A DNA stretch of 64,000 bases from Streptomyces exfoliatus (lineage in GTDB: Bacteria > Actinomycetota > Actinomycetes > Streptomycetales > Streptomycetaceae). The DNA lies in the NCBI RefSeq assembly GCF_000725545.1, contig NZ_JNZP01000018.1:248001-312000 (forward strand), given 5' to 3'. The stretch's first letter is position 1. Each line of letters opens with the position of its first letter. A program made the translations under genes and the position numbers. Under the pieces are notes generated by a model. It searched no databases. It was not told the origin of the DNA and saw only the letters and a program-made list of their open reading frames with translations. Shown here piece by piece: positions 16,176 to 24,980 of this stretch.

Positions 16176-17500
16176 CCACCACCCTCGTCCCCCCGCCCCG
16201 CACCGACGGAGCCACGCCCACACGGGCCGCCTCCCCGCTCCGCACCGAGCTGCGGCGCGGGCTCGGCCCCTGGACCGGGGCCGCCGTCGCCGTCACCGTC
16301 CTCGTCACGATGTACGGCAAGGCTCCCGACTGGCAGGGCCGCTGGGCCGACGCCACGAACATGCTGCACGTCGTCGCAGGGCTGCTCGCCGGGCCGCTCG
16401 CGCTCGCGGCGGGCGGCTGGCAGGGCGGCCGGGACCGGCGGCGCGGGACGACGGACCTGTGGGAGTCCGTGCCCCGCTCGCCCCTGCGCCGCCTGTTCGT
16501 CGCGGTCGCGCCGTCCGCGCTCTGGCCGGCCGCCGGGCTGCTGCTCGCCGACGCCGTCTGTCTCCTCATGACCTGGCCGTACGTCTCCGCGGGCCGCCCG
16601 TACCTGGAGCTCGTCGCCGCCGACGTGGTCGCCGTCGCCGCCCTCGGGGCGCTCGGCCATGTCGTCGGGCGGGTCGTCCGCCGGCGCCTCACGGCCCCGC
16701 TCCTGGGGATCGTCGGGTACCTCGGCCTGGCCGTGAGCGCCTACCGGGAGGGCCCGGTGCGCTGGCTCGGTCCCGCCGGCGAGCACCAGTTCTTCTGGGA
16801 CCGGCCGGTGTGGTGGTTCGGGCCGGTGTCGATGGCGTGGACGGCGGGGATCGCCCTCGCCGTGCTCCTCGCGTACGGGCTGCGCGGGACCCGGCTGCTC
16901 CCGGTCGCCCTCGTGCCGCTGGCCGTGGCGGTCGCCGCCGCCGGCCTGATCCTGCGCCTGCCGGGGGACGAGGGGCCGTGGCGCCATGACCCGGCCCTGG
17001 CCCGGTGGGTGTGCGACGACGGCGCCCCGCAGGTGTGCCTGACGGCCGTGGACGAGAGCCTGCTGCCGGACGTGTCGGCGGCCCTCTCCCCGTTGAACGC
17101 CCGCGTCAAGGGGCTGCCCGGCGCCCCGGTCCGCTGGGTGAGCGGCCCGGGCGGTCCCGCCCGGGCGGGTGACGTCGCCCTGCCCAGCACGGAGAGGGAG
17201 GCGGTGCGCGGCCGGCTCGTGCGCGCCGATCTGTATCTGAACTCGGCCGTGAACTGGCTGTTCTCGGACACCTGCCAACCCGGCGACGGCACGGGCCCGA
17301 ACGCCGAGCGGGCGAGCGCCATCCACCTCGCCGTCAGCGAGTGGCTGGCGCCCACCCCTGACGACTACGGCCCCGATCCCACCGCCGCCCGGCCGTACAT
17401 CGACCGGCTCACCGCCAAGTCCCCCGCCGAGCAGCGCGACTACCTCGCCCGCTACCTGGCTGCGGACAGCTGCCACCCGGACGAGGTGCCGGTCCCGTGA
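16172..17500 (+). CDS. ABC-type transporter membrane protein with large extracytoplasmic domain
   Basis: 442 residues from GTG 16172, coupled to the ATPase. Hydrophobic helices include GPWTGAAVAVTVLVTMYG, LHVVAGLLAGPLALAAGG, LVAADVVAVAALGALGHVVG and LLPVALVPLAVAVAAAGLIL. After about residue 270 the protein is soluble, with WVCDDGAPQVCLTAVDESLL and a further Cys pair (SDTCQPGDGT and DSCHPDEV), suggesting disulfides outside the membrane. It is probably the permease for the upstream ATPase; the substrate is not evident. Confidence 0.75.
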   Translation: MTTTLVPPPRTDGATPTRAASPLRTELRRGLGPWTGAAVAVTVLVTMYGKAPDWQGRWADATNMLHVVAGLLAGPLALAAGGWQGGRDRRRGTTDLWESVPRSPLRRLFVAVAPSALWPAAGLLLADAVCLLMTWPYVSAGRPYLELVAADVVAVAALGALGHVVGRVVRRRLTAPLLGIVGYLGLAVSAYREGPVRWLGPAGEHQFFWDRPVWWFGPVSMAWTAGIALAVLLAYGLRGTRLLPVALVPLAVAVAAAGLILRLPGDEGPWRHDPALARWVCDDGAPQVCLTAVDESLLPDVSAALSPLNARVKGLPGAPVRWVSGPGGPARAGDVALPSTEREAVRGRLVRADLYLNSAVNWLFSDTCQPGDGTGPNAERASAIHLAVSEWLAPTPDDYGPDPTAARPYIDRLTAKSPAEQRDYLARYLAADSCHPDEVPVP

Positions 17501-18096
17501 GGCTCTATCTGCGCTCCCGTGCGCTGCCCGGCACGCTCGCCGCTCTCGCCGGCGCAGCGGCGGTCGCCGCCTGGGCGGCCCGGTGGCTGGTCTCCCTGCC
17601 CGGCTTCGACCACACGGCCCGCCTCCCGGTCGTCGTCTTCGGCCCGCTGTTCGCCGCGGCGGCGGTCGGGGCGAGCCTGCACGCGCCGAGCGACGAGCTG
17701 GACCGTACGGCGGTCCGCGCGTGGTGGCCCCGCCGCCTCGCCCACGCGCTGGCCCCGACCGTGCTCGCCGTCGCCCTGTTCGCCCTCGCGCTGCCGGGGC
17801 ACGCGGAGGCGTACGGGGCGCCCGCCGCGGTACGGAACACGCTCGGGCTCGTGGGGCTGACGGCGGGCGCCGCCGTGGTCGTCGGCGCCCGGCTGAGCTG
17901 GCTGCCGCCGACCTTCCTCGTCGGCGCGGTCTACCTCGCGGCCCCCTCGGAGCCGGGCGGTGCGGCGCAGTGGTGGGCGTGGGTGATGCAGCCGGGTTCG
18001 CAGGGCGGCGCGTGGACGGTGGCGGTTGCCGTCTTCGTGGCGGGTACGTGTGCGTACGGGTGGCGGGGTGCGCGGTACGTGACCGGCGGATCCTGA
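17497..18096 (+). CDS. integral membrane protein, last gene of the ABC operon
   Basis: The GTG start at 17497 overlaps the previous stop. This 199-residue protein has about six short hydrophobic helices, including LPGTLAALAGAAAVAAWAA, LPVVVFGPLFAAAAVGASL and LAPTVLAVALFALALPG. No conserved motif is recognised. Its place in the coupled operon suggests a second small membrane subunit for the ABC system controlled with the ECF factor. Confidence 0.7.
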   Translation: MRLYLRSRALPGTLAALAGAAAVAAWAARWLVSLPGFDHTARLPVVVFGPLFAAAAVGASLHAPSDELDRTAVRAWWPRRLAHALAPTVLAVALFALALPGHAEAYGAPAAVRNTLGLVGLTAGAAVVVGARLSWLPPTFLVGAVYLAAPSEPGGAAQWWAWVMQPGSQGGAWTVAVAVFVAGTCAYGWRGARYVTGGS

Positions 18097-18180
18097 GGAA
18101 ATCCAGGATCCGTGACCCCGCGGCTTCGTAACGTGTGGTGGACGACCACGACACGACAAGAACGGACGGAGTGACGAACG

Positions 18181-18852
18181 ATGTCGGAAACCGTGACCCT
18201 CGACCGCCGGGAAGGGCCGTACGGAGAAGTGGTGCTGCGCCGCCGCGACGAGCACTACGAGATCATCGCCAACGGCACCTTCCTGATGGACACCTCCGAC
18301 GGGCGCTCCGAGCGGCTTCTGATCGACGCGGCCCTGGCCGCACTGCCCGAGCAGACGCGCGCCGGCGCCTCCGTCCTGGTCGGCGGCCTCGGCGTGGGCT
18401 TCTCGCTCGCGCATGCCGCCGCCGAGCCCCGCTGGGGCCGGATCGCCGTCGCCGAGCGTGAGGGGGCGATCATCGACTGGCACCGGCAGGGGCCGCTCGC
18501 CTCGATCTCCGGGAGGGCGCTCGCCGATCCGAGGACGGTGATCCTGCACACGGACCTCGTGGAGTACCTCCGTACCTCGTCGGACACCTATGACGCTCTC
18601 TGTCTGGACATCGACAACGGCCCGGACTGGACGGTGACCGAGGACAACGAATCCCTGTACTCCGCCGAGGGGTTGGCCACCTGTGCGGCCCGTCTGAATC
18701 CGGGCGGAGTGCTCGCCGTGTGGTCCGCCCAGCCGTCCGGCGATTTCGAAGAGTCGTTGCGGAATGCCGGATTCAGCGCGGTACGGACCGAAGAGATCCC
18801 CGTTGCCCGGGGCGTCCCCGACGTGGTGCACCTCGCCGTCCGTCCCGGATAG
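18181..18852 (+). CDS. spermidine synthase-like methyltransferase-fold protein
   Basis: 223 residues from ATG 18181. An N-terminal small beta domain (RREGPYGEVVLRRRDEHYEI) precedes a Rossmann domain with VLVGGLGVGFSLAHAAAEPRW and IAVAEREGAIIDWHR, then DTYDALCLDIDNGPDW. This is the arrangement of spermine/spermidine synthase-family proteins, but the length and the missing gate-keeping motifs make true aminopropyl transfer uncertain. The protein is probably cytoplasmic. It stands alone between the ABC operon and the two-component system. Confidence 0.78.
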   Translation: MSETVTLDRREGPYGEVVLRRRDEHYEIIANGTFLMDTSDGRSERLLIDAALAALPEQTRAGASVLVGGLGVGFSLAHAAAEPRWGRIAVAEREGAIIDWHRQGPLASISGRALADPRTVILHTDLVEYLRTSSDTYDALCLDIDNGPDWTVTEDNESLYSAEGLATCAARLNPGGVLAVWSAQPSGDFEESLRNAGFSAVRTEEIPVARGVPDVVHLAVRPG

Positions 18853-18934
18853 CCGCTGAACAGCTCCTGGATAGCCGGGACGCCGCCGGTACCTCTAGGC
18901 TGCTGAGCCGACATCGGCGACGCGAGGCGGGGCA

Positions 18935-19672
18935 ATGGAGCAGACACACACCACTCACCACGGTGCGGCGGCCACTCCGGGGGCTCAGCGACGTGTCCTG
19001 GTGGTCGAGGACGACGCGACGATCGTGGAGGCGATCTCCGCGCGGCTGCGCGCCGAGGGCTTCCTCGTGCAGACCGCGACCGACGGCCCCGCCGCCGTGG
19101 ACGCGGCCGAGGCCTGGCAGCCGGACCTGATGGTCCTGGACGTGATGCTGCCCGGTTTCGACGGCCTGGAGGTGTGCCGCCGGGTCCAGGCCCAGCGCCC
19201 CGTCCCGGTCCTCATGCTGACCGCCCGCGACGACGAGACCGACATGCTGGTCGGCCTCGGCGTCGGGGCGGACGACTACATGACCAAGCCGTTCTCGATG
19301 CGCGAGCTGGCCGCCCGGGTGCACGTCCTGCTCCGCCGGGTGGAGCGGGCCGCGCTCGCGGCGGTCACCCCGCGCAGCGGCATCCTGCGGCTGGGCGAGC
19401 TGGAGATCGACCACGCGCAGCGCCGGGTCCGGGTGCGTTCCGAGGACGTGCACCTGACCCCGACGGAGTTCGACCTGCTCGTCTGCCTGGCGAGCACGCC
19501 CCGGGCGGTGCTCTCCCGTGAGCAGCTCCTCGCCGAGGTGTGGGACTGGGCGGACGCCTCGGGGACCCGGACGGTGGACAGCCACATCAAGGCGCTGCGC
19601 CGGAAGATCGGGGCCGAGCGGATCCGTACGGTCCACGGTGTCGGTTACGCCCTGGAGACCCCGGCGCTGTGA
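18935..19672 (+). CDS. OmpR/PhoB-family response regulator
   Basis: 245 residues. The receiver domain has VLVVEDDATIVE (acidic pocket), phosphoacceptor Asp69 in DLMVLDVMLPGFDG, and DYMTKPFSMRELAARV carrying the conserved Lys. The C-terminal winged helix includes LTPTEFDLLVCLASTPRAVL and DSHIKALRRKIG. It is translationally coupled (GTGA) to the kinase that follows, so it forms a two-component system with it. In S. coelicolor an equivalent pair sits next to the 2-oxoglutarate dehydrogenase gene; its stimulus is not known to me. Confidence 0.95.
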   Translation: MEQTHTTHHGAAATPGAQRRVLVVEDDATIVEAISARLRAEGFLVQTATDGPAAVDAAEAWQPDLMVLDVMLPGFDGLEVCRRVQAQRPVPVLMLTARDDETDMLVGLGVGADDYMTKPFSMRELAARVHVLLRRVERAALAAVTPRSGILRLGELEIDHAQRRVRVRSEDVHLTPTEFDLLVCLASTPRAVLSREQLLAEVWDWADASGTRTVDSHIKALRRKIGAERIRTVHGVGYALETPAL

Positions 19673-20802
19673 GCCGGCGGGGGCCCAGGGGGCCGCGGGG
19701 ACGGCGAGGACCGCGAGGAGCGGGCGGCGGGGCCCCCGGGCCGCGCCGGATCGTGATCTCGATCAAGACCAAGCTCGGCGCGCTGGTCGTCGGGGCGGTC
19801 CTGCTGACCTCGTGCCTGGCCCTGGTGGCGATCCGCACGTCGACGGAGTTCCGGTACATCACGATCTTCGCGATGATCGCGACCCTGCTGATCACCCAGT
19901 TCGTGGCCCAGTCCCTGACGGCTCCCCTCGACGAGATGACGACGGTGGCCGGGACGATCTCGCGCGGCGACTTCAGCCGCCGGGTGCGGGGCGCGGACCG
20001 GCGGGACGAGCTGGGCGACCTGGCCTCGACGATCAACCGGATGGCGGACGACCTGGAGGCCGTCGACCGGCACCGCAAGGAGCTGGTCGCCAATGTGTCG
20101 CACGAGCTGCGCACGCCGATCGCCGCGCTCAGGGCCGTACTGGAGAACGTCGTGGACGGGGTGTCCGAGGCGGATCCGGAGACCATGCGGTCGGCGCTCA
20201 AGCAGACCGAACGCCTCGGCCGGCTGGTGGAGACACTGCTCGACCTGTCACGTCTCGACAACGGTGTCGTCGCACTGAGGGCGAGCCGTTTCGAGGTGTG
20301 GCCGTATCTGTCGGGGGTGCTGCGGGAGGCGAACCTGGCCGCGTCGCAGCGCGGTCTCTCGTCCACCTCGGGTCTGCACAACCGTACGGACGTGCATCTG
20401 CACCTGGACGTGTCGCCGCCCGAGCTGGTCGCGGTCGCGGACGCGGAGCGGCTGCACCAGGTGATGGCGAACCTGATCGACAACGCGGTGAAGCACTCGC
20501 CGCCGCACGGCCGGGTCACGGTCAGGGCGCGGCGCGGCCCGTATCCGGACTCGCTGGAGCTGGAGGTCGAGGACGAGGGCCCCGGCATCCCGGAGTCGGA
20601 GCGGCACAAGGTCTTCGAGCGCTTCAACCGGGGCACGGTGCCGCTGCGGCAGGGGCCGGGCAGCGACGGCGGCACGGGGCTCGGGCTCGCGATCGCCCGC
20701 TGGGCGGTGGATCTGCACGGCGGCGGGATCGGTGTGGCCGAATCCTCACGTGGGTGCCGCATCAGGGTCACCCTTCCGGGCAGCCTTCCTCCGAGAGATT
20801 GA
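19669..20802 (+). CDS. sensor histidine kinase with minimal extracytoplasmic loop
   Basis: The GTG start at 19669 overlaps the regulator stop and gives 377 residues. After a basic Arg/Gly-rich N-terminus there are two membrane helices (about 33-56 and 61-81) separated by only about five residues. HAMP (RGDFSRRVRGADRRDELG) follows, then the H-box with His145 in VANVSHELRTPIAALRA, and the HATPase boxes NLIDNAVKHSPP, DEGPGIPESE and GGTGLGLAIARWAV. With almost no outside loop, it probably senses membrane state or receives a signal from a partner. Confidence 0.94.
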   Translation: MSRRGPRGPRGRRGPRGAGGGAPGPRRIVISIKTKLGALVVGAVLLTSCLALVAIRTSTEFRYITIFAMIATLLITQFVAQSLTAPLDEMTTVAGTISRGDFSRRVRGADRRDELGDLASTINRMADDLEAVDRHRKELVANVSHELRTPIAALRAVLENVVDGVSEADPETMRSALKQTERLGRLVETLLDLSRLDNGVVALRASRFEVWPYLSGVLREANLAASQRGLSSTSGLHNRTDVHLHLDVSPPELVAVADAERLHQVMANLIDNAVKHSPPHGRVTVRARRGPYPDSLELEVEDEGPGIPESERHKVFERFNRGTVPLRQGPGSDGGTGLGLAIARWAVDLHGGGIGVAESSRGCRIRVTLPGSLPPRD

Positions 20803-20830
20803 CGTAGGGTTCGAACCGGAAGAGCGCGTT

Positions 20831-20872
20831 CTGCGTGTACGTGAGCGGGACCTGCGTGCACGTGAGCGGGAC
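20831..20872 (+). repeat. two tandem 21-bp repeats upstream of kgd
   Basis: Two adjacent 21-bp units (20831-20851 and 20852-20872) differ at one position. Each contains ACGTGAGCGGGAC. They lie between the kinase gene and kgd, about 220-260 bp upstream of the kgd start, and could be a paired regulator site or a slippage product. Confidence 0.7.
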
Positions 20873-21092
20873 GCGATCAGGGGTGCGGCCGAAGAGGGCC
20901 GTGCCTGCGCTTTTCCGTACCCTCACAGCAGCGGAACCACGCTTGTTTCCCGCCATTCACGGCTCCGAAACACCTCGTCAAGTGTGACTTGCGCGACGTT
21001 GGAGCGCCCGGCCTGCACCTCTCGGCCGGACAGGCGTAGCCTTTATTTCCGCTGTCCATCACCTTGTGAAGCGGAAGAGGGCGGTTGCCGCC

Positions 21093-24000
21093 GTGTCGTC
21101 TCAGTCCCCCAGTACCCCGAGCTCCCCGACCGACCAAGACGGGCAGGGCCAGAACCCTGCGACCGCCTTCGGTGCCAATGAGTGGCTCGTCGACGAGATC
21201 TACCAGCAGTACCTCCAGGACCCGAATTCGGTCGATCGTGCCTGGTGGGACTTCTTCGCCGACTACAAGCCCGGAGCGTCGGACACCCCGGCCGCCCCGG
21301 CACCCACCACGCAGAGCACCGGCCAGGCCGTGCCCGCCGCGACGCAGACGGGCCCCGCACAGGCCGCGCCTGCCGCTCCGGTAGCCGCCCCGGCCACCGT
21401 GCCCGCTCCGGCCGCTCCGGCCCCGGTCGCCCCGAAGCCCGCCGCGGCTCCGGTCGCCCCGGCCGCCGCGAAGCCCGCCGCCGCTCCGGCCCCGGCCAAG
21501 CCCGCTGCCGCCGCTCCGGCGACCGAGGCCCCCGCCGGCCCCGAGCTGGTCACGCTGCGCGGTCCCGCCGCCGCGGTCGCGAAGAACATGAACGCCTCCC
21601 TGGAGGTGCCGACGGCCACGTCCGTCCGCGCCGTCCCGGTGAAGCTGCTCTTCGACAACCGGATCGTGATCAACAACCACCTGAAGCGCGCCCGGGGCGG
21701 GAAGATCTCCTTCACGCACCTCATCGGCTACGCGATGGTGCAGGCGATCAAGGCCATGCCGTCGATGAACTACTCCTTCGCGGAGAAGGACGGCAAGCCG
21801 ACCCTGGTCAAGCCGGAGCACGTGAACTTCGGCCTCGCGATCGACCTGGTGAAGCCCAACGGCGACCGCCAGCTCGTCGTCGCGGGCATCAAGAAGGCGG
21901 AGACGCTCAACTTCTTCGAGTTCTGGCAGGCGTACGAGGACATCGTCAAGCGGGCCCGCGTGGGCAAGCTGACGATGGAGGACTTCACCGGCGTCACGGT
22001 CTCCCTGACCAACCCCGGCGGCCTCGGCACCGTCCACTCCGTGCCGCGTCTGATGCCCGGGCAGTCGGTCATCATGGGCGTCGGCTCGATGGACTACCCG
22101 GCCGAGTTCCAGGGCACCTCCCAGGACACCCTGAACAAGCTGGGCATCTCGAAGGTCATGACCCTGACCTCGACGTACGACCACCGGGTCATCCAGGGTG
22201 CCGCCTCCGGCGAGTTCCTGCGCGTCGTCGCGAACTACCTCCTCGGCGAGCAGGGCTTCTACGACGACATCTTCAAGGCCCTGCGCATCCCCTACGAGCC
22301 GGTCCGCTGGCTCAAGGACATCGACGCGTCGCACGACGACGACGTCACCAAGGCCGCGCGGGTCTTCGAGCTCATCCACTCCTACCGGGTCCGCGGCCAC
22401 GTCATGGCCGACACCGACCCGCTGGAGTACAAGCAGCGCAAGCACCCCGACCTGGACATCACCGAGCACGGCCTCACCCTGTGGGACCTGGAGCGGGAGT
22501 TCGCGGTCGGCGGCTTCGCCGGCAAGTCGATGATGAAGCTCCGCGACATCCTCGGCGTGCTCCGCGACTCGTACTGCCGCACCACCGGCGTCGAGTTCAT
22601 GCACATCCAGGACCCGAAGCAGCGCAAGTGGATCCAGGACCGCGTCGAGCGCCCGCACTCCCGTGTGGAGCGCGAGGAGCAGCTGCGGATCCTGCGCCGG
22701 CTGAACGCGGCGGAGGCCTTCGAGACCTTCCTGCAGACCAAGTACGTCGGCCAGAAGCGCTTCTCCCTGGAGGGCGGCGAGTCCGTCATCCCGCTGCTCG
22801 ACGCGGTCATCGACTCGGCCGCCGAGTCGCGCCTCGACGAGGTCGTCATCGGCATGGCCCACCGCGGCCGCCTGAACGTCCTCGCGAACATCGTGGGCAA
22901 GTCGTACGCGCAGATCTTCCGCGAGTTCGAGGGCAACCTCGACCCGAAGTCGATGCACGGCTCCGGCGACGTCAAGTACCACCTGGGCGCCGAGGGCATC
23001 TTCACCGGTCTCGACGGCGAGGAGATCACGGTCTCCCTGGCCGCCAACCCCTCGCACCTGGAGGCGGTCGACCCGGTCCTGGAGGGCATCGTCCGCGCCA
23101 AGCAGGACGTCATCAACAAGGGCGGCACGGACTTCACCGTCCTGCCCGTCGCCCTGCACGGTGACGCGGCCTTCGCCGGCCAGGGTGTCGTCGCCGAGAC
23201 GCTCAACATGTCGCAGCTGCGCGGCTACCGCACCGGCGGCACGGTCCACATCGTCATCAACAACCAGGTCGGCTTCACCGCCGCCCCGGAGTCCTCGCGT
23301 TCCTCGATGTACGCGACCGACGTGGCCCGCATGATCGAGGCGCCGATCTTCCACGTGAACGGCGACGACCCGGAGGCCGTGGTCCGCGTCGCGCGGCTCG
23401 CCTTCGAGTTCCGCCAGACGTTCAACAAGGACGTCGTGATCGACCTCATCTGCTACCGCCGCCGCGGTCACAACGAGGGCGACAACCCCTCGTTCACCAA
23501 CCCGCAGATGTACAACCTGATCGACAAGAAGCGTTCGGTGCGCAAGCTGTACACCGAGTCGCTCATCGGTCGCGGCGACATCACCCTCGAAGAGGCGGAG
23601 CAGTCGCTCCAGGACTTCCAGGGCCAGCTGGAGAAGGTGTTCGCGGAGGTCCGCGAGGCCACCACCGCCCCCGCCGCGGCGACCGTGCCGGACGCCAAGG
23701 CCGCCTTCCCGGTCGGCGTCACCACCGCGGTCTCCCAGGAGGTCGTGAAGCGGATCGCCGAGTCGCAGGTCAGCGTCCCGGAGCGGATCACGGTCCACCC
23801 GCGCCTGCTGCCGCAGATGCAGCGCCGCGCCGCGTCCATCGACGACGGCACCATCGACTGGGGCTTCGGCGAGACCCTCGCCATCGGCTCCCTGCTCATG
23901 GAGGGCACCCCGGTCCGCCTCTCGGGCCAGGACTCCCGCCGCGGCACCTTCGGCCAGCGTCACGCGGTCCTGGTCGACCAGGAGACCGGCGAGGACTACA

Positions 24001-24902
24001 CCCCGCTGCTCTACCTGACCGAGGACCAGGCCCACTACAACGTCTACGACTCGCTGCTCAGCGAGTACGCGGCGATGGGCTTCGAGTACGGCTACTCGCT
24101 GGCCCGCCCGGACTCCCTGGTCATCTGGGAGGCCCAGTTCGGTGACTTCGTCAACGGCGCGCAGACCGTCGTCGACGAGTTCATCTCCTCGGCCGAGCAG
24201 AAGTGGGGCCAGACCTCCGGCGTCACGCTCCTCCTGCCGCACGGCTACGAGGGCCAGGGCCCGGACCACTCGTCCGCGCGCCCGGAGCGCTTCCTCCAGA
24301 TGTGCGCCCAGGACAACATGACGGTCGCCATGCCGACGCTGCCGTCGAACTACTTCCACCTGCTGCGCTGGCAGGTCCACAACCCGCACCACAAGCCGCT
24401 GATCGTCTTCACCCCGAAGTCGATGCTGCGTCTGAAGGCCGCGGCGTCCAAGGTGGAGGAGTTCACCACCGGCGGCTTCCGCCCGGTGATCGGCGACACG
24501 ACGGTGCAGGCCGCCGACGTCCGCAAGGTCGTCTTCTGCGCCGGCAAGGTCTACTACGACCTGGAGGCCGAGCGTCAGAAGCGCGGCGACACGGAGACCG
24601 CGATCATCCGTCTGGAGCGTCTGTACCCGCTGCCGGGTGCCGAGCTGCAGGCCGAGATCGCCAAGTACCCGAACGCGGCGAAGTACATCTGGGCGCAGGA
24701 GGAGCCGGCGAACCAGGGTGCCTGGCCGTTCATCGCGCTCAACCTGATCGACCACCTGGACCTGGCGGTCGGCGCGGACATCCCGGCGGGCGAGCGCCTG
24801 CGCCGGATCTCGCGTCCGCACTCCTCCTCCCCGGCGGTCGGCTCGGCCAAGCGCCACCAGGCGGAGCAGCAGCAGCTGGTCAACGAGGTCTTCGACGCCT
24901 GA
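21093..24902 (+). CDS. kgd: multifunctional 2-oxoglutarate decarboxylase/dehydrogenase E1-E2 fusion
   Basis: 1269 residues from GTG 21093 ([10 protein letters not shown]), chosen because this matches the length of actinobacterial homologues; GTG 21066 is an in-frame alternative. An N-terminal E1 segment has [16 protein letters not shown]. An Ala/Pro-rich linker (about residues 65-150) leads into an acyltransferase-like catalytic domain ([32 protein letters not shown]), with no lipoyl domain. The large thiamin-diphosphate E1 domain carries [27 protein letters not shown] and [11 protein letters not shown]. It converts 2-oxoglutarate in the TCA cycle and in Mycobacterium is controlled by the FHA protein GarA. 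Confidence 0.96.
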   Translation: MSSQSPSTPSSPTDQDGQGQNPATAFGANEWLVDEIYQQYLQDPNSVDRAWWDFFADYKPGASDTPAAPAPTTQSTGQAVPAATQTGPAQAAPAAPVAAPATVPAPAAPAPVAPKPAAAPVAPAAAKPAAAPAPAKPAAAAPATEAPAGPELVTLRGPAAAVAKNMNASLEVPTATSVRAVPVKLLFDNRIVINNHLKRARGGKISFTHLIGYAMVQAIKAMPSMNYSFAEKDGKPTLVKPEHVNFGLAIDLVKPNGDRQLVVAGIKKAETLNFFEFWQAYEDIVKRARVGKLTMEDFTGVTVSLTNPGGLGTVHSVPRLMPGQSVIMGVGSMDYPAEFQGTSQDTLNKLGISKVMTLTSTYDHRVIQGAASGEFLRVVANYLLGEQGFYDDIFKALRIPYEPVRWLKDIDASHDDDVTKAARVFELIHSYRVRGHVMADTDPLEYKQRKHPDLDITEHGLTLWDLEREFAVGGFAGKSMMKLRDILGVLRDSYCRTTGVEFMHIQDPKQRKWIQDRVERPHSRVEREEQLRILRRLNAAEAFETFLQTKYVGQKRFSLEGGESVIPLLDAVIDSAAESRLDEVVIGMAHRGRLNVLANIVGKSYAQIFREFEGNLDPKSMHGSGDVKYHLGAEGIFTGLDGEEITVSLAANPSHLEAVDPVLEGIVRAKQDVINKGGTDFTVLPVALHGDAAFAGQGVVAETLNMSQLRGYRTGGTVHIVINNQVGFTAAPESSRSSMYATDVARMIEAPIFHVNGDDPEAVVRVARLAFEFRQTFNKDVVIDLICYRRRGHNEGDNPSFTNPQMYNLIDKKRSVRKLYTESLIGRGDITLEEAEQSLQDFQGQLEKVFAEVREATTAPAAATVPDAKAAFPVGVTTAVSQEVVKRIAESQVSVPERITVHPRLLPQMQRRAASIDDGTIDWGFGETLAIGSLLMEGTPVRLSGQDSRRGTFGQRHAVLVDQETGEDYTPLLYLTEDQAHYNVYDSLLSEYAAMGFEYGYSLARPDSLVIWEAQFGDFVNGAQTVVDEFISSAEQKWGQTSGVTLLLPHGYEGQGPDHSSARPERFLQMCAQDNMTVAMPTLPSNYFHLLRWQVHNPHHKPLIVFTPKSMLRLKAAASKVEEFTTGGFRPVIGDTTVQAADVRKVVFCAGKVYYDLEAERQKRGDTETAIIRLERLYPLPGAELQAEIAKYPNAAKYIWAQEEPANQGAWPFIALNLIDHLDLAVGADIPAGERLRRISRPHSSSPAVGSAKRHQAEQQQLVNEVFDA

Positions 24903-24927
24903 CCTGTCGCTTCGTACACGTACGGAA

Positions 24928-24963
24928 GGAGGCCCGGCACCCCGAGTGGGGTGCCGGGCCTCC
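24928..24963. terminator. bidirectional terminator between kgd and FxsT-like gene
   Basis: A perfect 16-bp stem (24928-24943 and 24948-24963) has a 4-nt loop GAGT. It sits between two convergent stop codons and can serve both strands. Confidence 0.88.
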
Positions 24964-24980
24964 GGCGTTTCCCCCGACGG

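Noticed and set aside
20877..24857. 1326-codon open frame on the minus strand opposite kgd
   Set aside because: It is an antisense shadow of kgd: rich in Arg/Val/Leu/Asp/His with no domain, no ribosome-binding site, and produced by high-GC codon bias.
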